DNA of 10,646 bases from Modestobacter sp. (GTDB taxonomy: Bacteria > Actinomycetota > Actinomycetes > Mycobacteriales > Geodermatophilaceae). Within the stretch, counting starts at the first letter, position 1, and each line of letters opens with the position of its first letter. The stretch lies in the NCBI GenBank assembly GCA_025966175.1, contig JAOPVN010000103.1, positions 1 to 10,646 on the forward strand, in the 5' to 3' direction. The position numbers and the translations under genes were made by a program. Shown here one piece after another: positions 6,358 to 10,646 of this stretch. The notes under the pieces are model-generated. The model saw only the letters and a list, made by a program, of their open reading frames with translations, was not told the DNA's origin and ran no database searches.

Positions 6358-7974
6358 ATGATCTCCGAGGAGCCTCCGCTGAGCCAGCACCCGACGTCCA
6401 CCGACCTGGTTCCGGCCACCGACGCCGACTGGTGGCGGGACGCCGTCTTCTACCAGGTCTACGTGCGCAGTTTTGCCGACGGCAGCGGGGACGGCGTGGG
6501 CGATCTCGCCGGGATCCGCAGCCGGCTGCCCTACCTCGCCGACCTCGGCATCGACGCGCTGTGGATCACGCCCTTCTATCCCTCGCCGATGCACGACCAC
6601 GGCTACGACGTCGCCGATCCCCGCGACGTCGAGCCCACGTTCGGCGACCTCCCCGGCTTCGACGCGCTGCTCACCGACGCCCACGCCCGGGGCATCCGGG
6701 TGACGATCGACCTGGTGCCCAACCACAGCTCGCACGACCACGAGTGGTTCCAGGAGGCGCTGGCCGCCGCGCCGGGATCGCCGGCCCGGGCGCGGTACTT
6801 CTTCCGCGACGGTCGCGGTCCGCACGGCCACCTGCCGCCGAACAACTGGCCGTCGGTCTTCGGGGGCCCGGCGTGGACCCGGGTACCGGACGGGCAGTGG
6901 TACCTGCACCTGTTCGCGCCCGAGCAGCCGGACCTGGACTACGCCAACCCCGAGGTGATCGCCGACCTCGAGGAGACGCTGCACTTCTGGCTGGACCGCG
7001 GCGTGGACGGCTTCCGCATCGACGTCGCGCACGGGATGGCCAAGCCGCCGGGGCTGCCGGACATGGTGCCCGCCGAGGACACCGGGCTGTTCGCCGACGA
7101 GGGCCCCGGCGACCTGCGGTTCGACCAGGACCCCGTGCACGCGCTGCACCGGCGGGTCCGCACCGTGCTGGACCAGTACCCCGGCCGGATGGCCGTCGGC
7201 GAGGTCTGGGTCTTCGACGACGAGCGGCTGGCCCAGTACCTGCGGCCCGACGAGCTGCACCTGGCGTTCAACTTCCGGCTGCTGACCGCCGAGTGGGACG
7301 GCGAGGAGCTGCGCTCGGCGGTGGAGCACTCGCTGACCACCGTCGCGGCCACCCCGGCGCCGGCCTGCTGGGTGCTGTCCAACCACGACCGTCCCCGGCA
7401 CGTCACCCGCTACGGCGGGGGCGCGGTCGGCACCCGGCGGGCCCGGGCTGCGGCGCTGCTGCAGCTCGCGCTGCCCGGTGTCGCGTACGTCTACAACGGC
7501 GACGAGCTCGGCATGCCCGACGTCGACCTGCCCGACGAGGTGCTGCAGGACCCGATCTGGGAACGCTCCGGGCACACCGAGCGCGGCCGGGACGGCTGCC
7601 GCGTGCCGGTGCCGTGGTCCGGCGACGAGCCGTCGTACGGGTTCTCCACCATCCCCGACACCTGGCTGCCGATGCCGGCCGGCTGGGGACCGCTGACCGC
7701 CGAGGCGCAGGCCGGCGACGCGCACTCGATGCTGTCGCTGTACCGGGTGGCGCTGGGCCTGAGGCGCAGCTCCCCCGCCTTCGCCGGCACCGGGCTGCAG
7801 TGGCTGCCGGCACCGGACGGCTGCCTGGCCTTCCGCCGTCCCGGGGGGCTGGTCTGCCTGCTGAACCTCTCCGGCGCCCCGGTGCCACGGCCGGAGGGGC
7901 AGGTCCTGCTGGCCAGCGAGCCGATCAGGGACGGTCAGGTGCCCGCCGACACCGCTGTCTGGCTGCACTCCTGA
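6358..7974 (+). CDS. GH13 alpha-glucosidase (oligo-1,6-glucosidase type)
   Basis: This 538-residue protein is a complete GH13 glycoside hydrolase. The N-terminal DAVFYQVYVRSFADGSGDG and GDLAGIRSRLPYLADLGIDALWITP lead into the TIM barrel. All four conserved regions are present: I, D118-LVPNH123; II, GFRID222VAH with the nucleophile D222; III, VGE282VW with the acid/base E282; IV, SNHD344 with the transition-state Asp. QPDLDYANPEV just before region II is characteristic of exo-acting alpha-glucosidases that release glucose from short malto- or isomalto-oligosaccharides, rather than of endo-amylases. No signal peptide is visible, so it presumably acts on cytoplasmic oligosaccharides, for example in glycogen, maltose or trehalose metabolism. 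ATG 6358 is used because it follows the only candidate ribosome binding site; the first 24 residues are non-conserved. The M. tuberculosis gene in the same position after glbO is aglA. bioY begins 34 bp downstream, apparently from its own promoter. Confidence 0.93.
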   Translation: MISEEPPLSQHPTSTDLVPATDADWWRDAVFYQVYVRSFADGSGDGVGDLAGIRSRLPYLADLGIDALWITPFYPSPMHDHGYDVADPRDVEPTFGDLPGFDALLTDAHARGIRVTIDLVPNHSSHDHEWFQEALAAAPGSPARARYFFRDGRGPHGHLPPNNWPSVFGGPAWTRVPDGQWYLHLFAPEQPDLDYANPEVIADLEETLHFWLDRGVDGFRIDVAHGMAKPPGLPDMVPAEDTGLFADEGPGDLRFDQDPVHALHRRVRTVLDQYPGRMAVGEVWVFDDERLAQYLRPDELHLAFNFRLLTAEWDGEELRSAVEHSLTTVAATPAPACWVLSNHDRPRHVTRYGGGAVGTRRARAAALLQLALPGVAYVYNGDELGMPDVDLPDEVLQDPIWERSGHTERGRDGCRVPVPWSGDEPSYGFSTIPDTWLPMPAGWGPLTAEAQAGDAHSMLSLYRVALGLRRSSPAFAGTGLQWLPAPDGCLAFRRPGGLVCLLNLSGAPVPRPEGQVLLASEPIRDGQVPADTAVWLHS

Positions 7975-7994
7975 GGGCCCGCGCGCCGGTCGGG

Positions 7995-8000
7995 TAACTT
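7995..8000 (+). promoter_or_regulatory. -10-like hexamer before bioY (possible leaderless start)
   Basis: TAACTT matches TANNNT and ends eight bases before GTG 8009. No Shine-Dalgarno precedes that GTG, so a leaderless or near-leaderless bioYMN transcript is plausible. The -35 region would fall on the end of the glucosidase gene and is not consensus-like. No TGAAC-type BioQ palindrome is visible in the 34-bp gap. Confidence 0.4.
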
Positions 8001-8008
8001 CCGGGTCC

Positions 8009-8578
8009 GTGAAGACCCGTGACCTCGCGTACGTGGCCCTCTTCGCTGCCATCGTGGCCGTGCTGGGGGTGATCCCACCGGTCGCCATCCCGGTGATCCC
8101 GGTGCCGATCACTGCGCAGACCCTGGGCGTGATGCTGGCCGGCTCGGTGCTGGGCGCCAAGCGCGGCGGCCTGGCGCTGCTGCTCTTCCTGGCCGTGGTG
8201 GCCGTCGGGGCGCCGGTGCTCTCCGGCGGGCACGGCGGGCTCGGGGTGTTCGTCGGCCCGACCGCCGGGTACCTGTACAGCTGGCCGATCGCCGCGTTCG
8301 TGGTCGGGCTGCTCACCCAGGTCTTCTGGCGGCGGTTCAACCTGGCCTACGCCCTCATCGCCAACGTGATCGGCGGCATCGTGGTCGTCTACGCGGTCGG
8401 GATCCCGTTCACCAGCGTCTACGCCGACGTCTCGTTGACGACGTCCTTCGTCGGCTCGCTCCTGTTCATCCCCGGCGACGCCGTGAAGGCACTGATCGCC
8501 GCGCTGGTGGCCGTCGGCGTGCGCCGCGCCTACCCGGTGATCGAGCTGCCCGCCCGGCAGCCCGCCGCCCACCGCTGA
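8009..8578 (+). CDS. bioY: Biotin ECF transporter S component BioY
   Basis: This 189-residue integral membrane protein is the substrate-specificity unit of the biotin ECF transporter. It shows the BioY pattern throughout: DLAYVALFAAIVAVLGVIPP, PITAQTLGVMLAGSVLGAKRGGLALL, GAPVLSGGHGGLGVFVGPTAGYL and FIPGDAVKALIAA. About six hydrophobic segments are visible, and the length is standard for the family. BioY captures biotin with high affinity and is energised by the BioMN module encoded directly downstream. GTG 8009 is the start because the conserved N-terminus begins immediately after it and a TANNNT hexamer lies eight bases upstream. It is the first gene of a tight operon: bioM starts eight bases after its stop. 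No biotin synthesis gene is present in the window, so whether this strain depends on biotin uptake cannot be told. Confidence 0.95.
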   Translation: MKTRDLAYVALFAAIVAVLGVIPPVAIPVIPVPITAQTLGVMLAGSVLGAKRGGLALLLFLAVVAVGAPVLSGGHGGLGVFVGPTAGYLYSWPIAAFVVGLLTQVFWRRFNLAYALIANVIGGIVVVYAVGIPFTSVYADVSLTTSFVGSLLFIPGDAVKALIAALVAVGVRRAYPVIELPARQPAAHR

Positions 8579-8586
8579 GCTCCTCC

Positions 8587-9327
8587 GTGGCCCGACCGTG
8601 GCGGCGGGCCGCCGCCCGGCCGGCCGAGGAGACCGCCGTCCGCCCCCGGACGGCGGTGGAACTGGTCGACGTCAGCCACACCTACGGCGAGCGGACCGTG
8701 CTGCGGGACGTCTCCCTCGTGCTGGCCGAGCACCGGGTCGGGGTGATCGGCAGCAACGGCTCCGGCAAGAGCACGTTCGCCCGCTTGCTCAACGGGCTGG
8801 TGGTGCCGACCTCGGGCCGGGTGCTGGTCGACGGGCTGGACACCGCTGCCGACCTGCGTGCGGTGCGCCGCCGGGTCGGCTTCGTCTTCCAGGACCCGGA
8901 CGCGCAGATCGTGCACCCCACGGTCGCCGAGGACGTCGCCTTCGGGCTGCACAACCAGCGGGTGCCGGCGGCCGAGCGGGCGGAGCGGGTGGCCGAGGTG
9001 CTGGCCCGCTACGGCCTGGCCGGGCACGCCGACCACCCGGCGCACCTGCTCTCGGGCGGCCAGAAGCAGCTGCTGGCGATCGCCGGGGTGCTGGTGATGC
9101 GCCCGGCGCGGGTGGTCTTCGACGAGCCGACGACGCTGCTGGACCTGGCCAACCGGCGCCGGGTCGCGCGGGTGATCGAGGAGCTCGAGCAGGACGTCGT
9201 CGTCGTCACCCACGACCTGGACCTGCTGACCGGCTTCGACCGGGTGCTCGTGGTCGAGGACGGCCGGGTGGTCGCCGACGGGGCGCCCGGCGAGACCGTC
9301 GACTGGTACGTGGCGCGGATGACGTGA
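8587..9327 (+). CDS. bioM: Biotin ECF transporter ATPase BioM
   Basis: This 246-residue ABC ATPase has Walker A G55-SNGSGKS-T63, the Q-loop Q102 in FQDPDAQIVHPTVAEDVAFG, the signature L155-SGGQ159, Walker B ending D179-E180 and the switch histidine H209 in VVVTHD. The Q-loop and following segment are characteristic of ECF-type ATPases such as BioM and CbiO. It hydrolyses ATP at the cytoplasmic face and drives BioN/BioY. The N-terminus is uncertain. GTG 8587 lies eight bases after the bioY stop without a Shine-Dalgarno and gives a 23-residue Arg/Ala/Pro-rich extension; GTG 8656 would start at VELVDVSHTYG, closer to the usual family start. I keep 8587 because reinitiation after bioY is plausible. 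The stop overlaps the bioN start as GTGA. Confidence 0.92.
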   Translation: MARPWRRAAARPAEETAVRPRTAVELVDVSHTYGERTVLRDVSLVLAEHRVGVIGSNGSGKSTFARLLNGLVVPTSGRVLVDGLDTAADLRAVRRRVGFVFQDPDAQIVHPTVAEDVAFGLHNQRVPAAERAERVAEVLARYGLAGHADHPAHLLSGGQKQLLAIAGVLVMRPARVVFDEPTTLLDLANRRRVARVIEELEQDVVVVTHDLDLLTGFDRVLVVEDGRVVADGAPGETVDWYVARMT

Positions 9328-9962
9328 GCACGCTCGCCCTGTACTCCCCCGTGCCCAGCGTCCTGCATCGGACGCCGGCCGGGCTGAAGCTCGCGGCGCT
9401 GGCCGCGCTGAGCGTGCTGCTGTTCGCGGTGCCGCAGCTGCCGGTGGCGTCGATCGCGCTGGCCGCCGTCGTCGTCCTCGCGCTGGCCGGCGCCCGGCTC
9501 ACACCCCGTCAGCTGCTCGCCCAGCTGCGGCCGGTCTGGCTGTGGCTGGCCGGCCTGCTGGTGTTCCACGCGATCGTCACCGACCTGGCGACCGGCGCGC
9601 TGGCGGTGATCCGGCTGGCGACGCTGGTGCTGGCCGCGGCGGTGGTGACCGCGACCAGCCGGGTCGCCGAGCTGGTGGCGGTGATCGAGTGGGTGTGCGC
9701 ACCGCTACGGCTGCTCGGCGTGCGCCCGGCCCGGATCGGCCTGGCGATCGCGATGACGCTGCGGTTCATCCCGCTGATCGCCGAGCGGGCGGAGCGGATC
9801 CGGGAGGCGCAGGCTGCGCGGGGGGCGACCCGGCCGCTGTTCCTCTCGCTCGTGCCGCTGCTGGTGCAGGTGCTGCAGCTGGCGCACACCACGGCCGAGG
9901 CGCTGGACGCGCGCGGCGCCGACGACGAGGCGCCACCGCGCGCGCTGTGGAGGCGGGGATGA
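9324..9962 (+). CDS. bioN: Biotin ECF transporter T component BioN
   Basis: This 212-residue membrane protein is the energy-coupling transmembrane (EcfT) unit that links the ATPase to BioY. The N-terminal part has hydrophobic segments at about residues 22-56 and 71-118. The cytoplasmic coupling helices carry the two Ala-Arg-Gly motifs of the family, A165-R166-G167 (in EAQAARGATR) and A196-R197-G198 (in ALDARGADD), which dock onto the ATPase. AIAMTLRFIPLIAERAERI just before the first motif is also typical. Length agrees with BioN, which is shorter than the general-purpose EcfT. GTG 9324 overlaps the bioM stop in GTGA, and its own TGA overlaps the MOSC ATG in ATGA, so translation of three genes is coupled in series. 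Confidence 0.93.
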   Translation: MSTLALYSPVPSVLHRTPAGLKLAALAALSVLLFAVPQLPVASIALAAVVVLALAGARLTPRQLLAQLRPVWLWLAGLLVFHAIVTDLATGALAVIRLATLVLAAAVVTATSRVAELVAVIEWVCAPLRLLGVRPARIGLAIAMTLRFIPLIAERAERIREAQAARGATRPLFLSLVPLLVQVLQLAHTTAEALDARGADDEAPPRALWRRG

Positions 9963-10498
9963 CCGGTCGGGTGCTGGAGATCTGGACGACGCCGGAGGCC
10001 GCCGCGCCGATGGTGCGCTCGACCTCGGTGGAGGTGCTGGCCGGTGCCGGGCTGGCCGGCGACCGGTACGCGCTGGGCGGCGGGACGTGGGCGTCCTATC
10101 CGCAGCAGGAGAAGCAGGTGACGCTGATCGACGCCGACGAGGTGGCCCAGGTCGCCCACGAGGCCGGCGTCCCGCTCACCCCAGGCATGACCCGGCGCAA
10201 CCTGGTCACCCGCGACATCGCGCTGCCGTCGCTGGTGGGCCGGTACTTCGCGGTCGGCGAGGTGCTGCTGTTCGGCACCAAGCGCTGCCCGCCGTGCACG
10301 CACCTGGAGCGGCTGACCGGCTGGAAGCTGGTGAAGACGCTGGCCGCCCGGGGTGGGGTGAACGCCGCGGTGTTCGTGGGCGGGACGGTGGCCGAGGAGG
10401 ACGTCGTCCGGCTGGTGTCCGATGAGGAGGCCGCCGGTCGCGGCGCACCGGTGGGTGCCGACCGCCCGGTGCCGCGCACCGTGGCCCTCCCCGACTGA
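9959..10498 (+). CDS. MOSC domain-containing protein
   Basis: This 179-residue protein is essentially one MOSC domain (molybdenum cofactor sulfurase C-terminal). Visible hallmarks are GLAGDRY (about residues 31-37), VTLIDADEV, R79-R80-NLVTRDIALPSLVGRYFAVGEVLLFG and the cysteine segment C110-PPC113-THLERLTG. MOSC proteins bind molybdenum cofactor or carry sulfur or persulfide on a conserved cysteine, and stand-alone versions are mostly uncharacterised. The ATG at 9959 overlaps the bioN stop (ATGA) and has a purine-rich GGCGGGG just upstream, so it is the fourth cistron of the biotin transporter operon. The functional link to biotin import is not known. It is followed by a 95-bp gap, which suggests that the operon ends here, although no clear terminator hairpin with a U-run is present. 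Confidence 0.92.
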   Translation: MTGRVLEIWTTPEAAAPMVRSTSVEVLAGAGLAGDRYALGGGTWASYPQQEKQVTLIDADEVAQVAHEAGVPLTPGMTRRNLVTRDIALPSLVGRYFAVGEVLLFGTKRCPPCTHLERLTGWKLVKTLAARGGVNAAVFVGGTVAEEDVVRLVSDEEAAGRGAPVGADRPVPRTVALPD

Positions 10499-10521
10499 TC
10501 GCTCCGCCGTCCGCTGCGGCA

Positions 10522-10550
10522 TTGTCGGTGCTCCTGAGGGGGAGGAGACT
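10522..10550 (+). promoter_or_regulatory. Candidate promoter of the right-edge gene
   Basis: TTGTCG (10522-10527), a 17-bp spacer and GAGACT (10545-10550) form a moderately good sigma-70-like match in the only larger gap on this side. A Shine-Dalgarno, GAGGAG at 10582-10587, lies six bases before the ATG at 10594. The promoter match is weak enough that chance cannot be excluded. Confidence 0.3.
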
Positions 10551-10593
10551 CTCCCGCCACGGGGGCCTGTCCGGCACGTGCGAGGAGCCCGCC

Positions 10594-10646
10594 ATGGACA
10601 CCGAGGTCACCGAGATCGCCCCGGACGTCTACCGCCTCTCGACCTA
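10594..10646 (+). CDS. Start of a probable MBL-fold metallo-hydrolase, cut by window edge
   Basis: Only 17 complete codons are present: MDTEVTEIAPDVYRLST. They follow a good Shine-Dalgarno (GAGGAG, six-base spacing) and have the local codon bias. The pattern of an alternating start followed by APDVYRLST resembles the first strands of MBL-fold hydrolases, including the flavodiiron-like oxygen-binding group that begins in this way. No metal-binding motif is inside the window, so the family call is tentative; that a gene starts here is more secure. Confidence 0.6.
   Translation, partial: MDTEVTEIAPDVYRLST

Noticed and set aside
7975..8008. Biotin-responsive operator (BioQ or BirA type) upstream of bioY
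   Set aside because: No TGAAC-type or other dyad palindrome is present in the 34-bp gap.
5152..8340. Very long minus-strand open frame of 1062 codons
   Set aside because: It is antisense to the MFS, glbO, glucosidase and bioY genes, has Pro/Arg/Gly-rich low-complexity composition and no recognisable domain. Long antisense frames are expected in DNA with such high third-position GC.
10499..10593. Rho-independent terminator after the MOSC gene
   Set aside because: Only 4-5 bp stems (for example GGGAG/CTCCC) are found and none is followed by a run of T.
1..10646. Defence island, prophage, transposon or CRISPR array
   Set aside because: There are no transposase, integrase, Cas, toxin-antitoxin or restriction genes apart from the stand-alone HNH protein, no spaced direct repeats, and base composition and codon use are uniform throughout.

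Overview
This is a very GC-rich window. Third codon positions are almost all G or C, six of the eleven coding starts I place are GTG, and the intergenic gaps are short. It looks like chromosomal DNA of a high-GC actinobacterium. The protein repertoire (group II truncated haemoglobin next to an alpha-glucosidase, a bioYMN biotin transporter, a SCO6745-type protein) would suit Geodermatophilaceae or a relative, but that placement is inference. I see no tRNA, rRNA, insertion sequence, phage gene or CRISPR array.

Layout: On the minus strand at the left edge is a two-gene operon, an HNH endonuclease (412-1023) followed by a SCO6745-family protein that runs off the window (415-1); the two overlap in ATGA. 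Divergent from it is a cytoplasmic S9A prolyl-oligopeptidase-type serine peptidase (1156-3243). It converges on an orphan SsuA/THI5-like substrate-binding lipoprotein on the minus strand (4238-3240), and the two stop codons share the four bases CTAG. The divergent region 4239-4471 carries the best promoter in the window, TTGACG-N17-TAGCGT on the minus strand, with a perfect 16-bp palindrome filling its spacer. Rightward from there is an MFS exporter whose 5' end appears to be frameshifted at a run of five C. Then come a group II truncated haemoglobin (glbO) and a GH13 alpha-glucosidase. A 49-nt inverted-repeat structure between the last two ends two bases before the glucosidase ATG.

The right part is a tightly packed biotin ECF transporter operon: bioY (S component), bioM (ATPase) and bioN (T component). 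A MOSC-domain protein is coupled to it by an ATGA overlap. The window ends just inside a gene that begins like an MBL-fold metallo-hydrolase.

No novel defence or mobile system is visible. The observations most worth following are regulatory or structural: the palindromic operator inside the lipoprotein promoter, the frameshift at the MFS start, the hairpin covering the glucosidase ribosome binding site, and the MOSC gene attached to the biotin transporter operon. Several genes have -10-like hexamers 6-8 nt before their start codon, which suggests leaderless transcripts.
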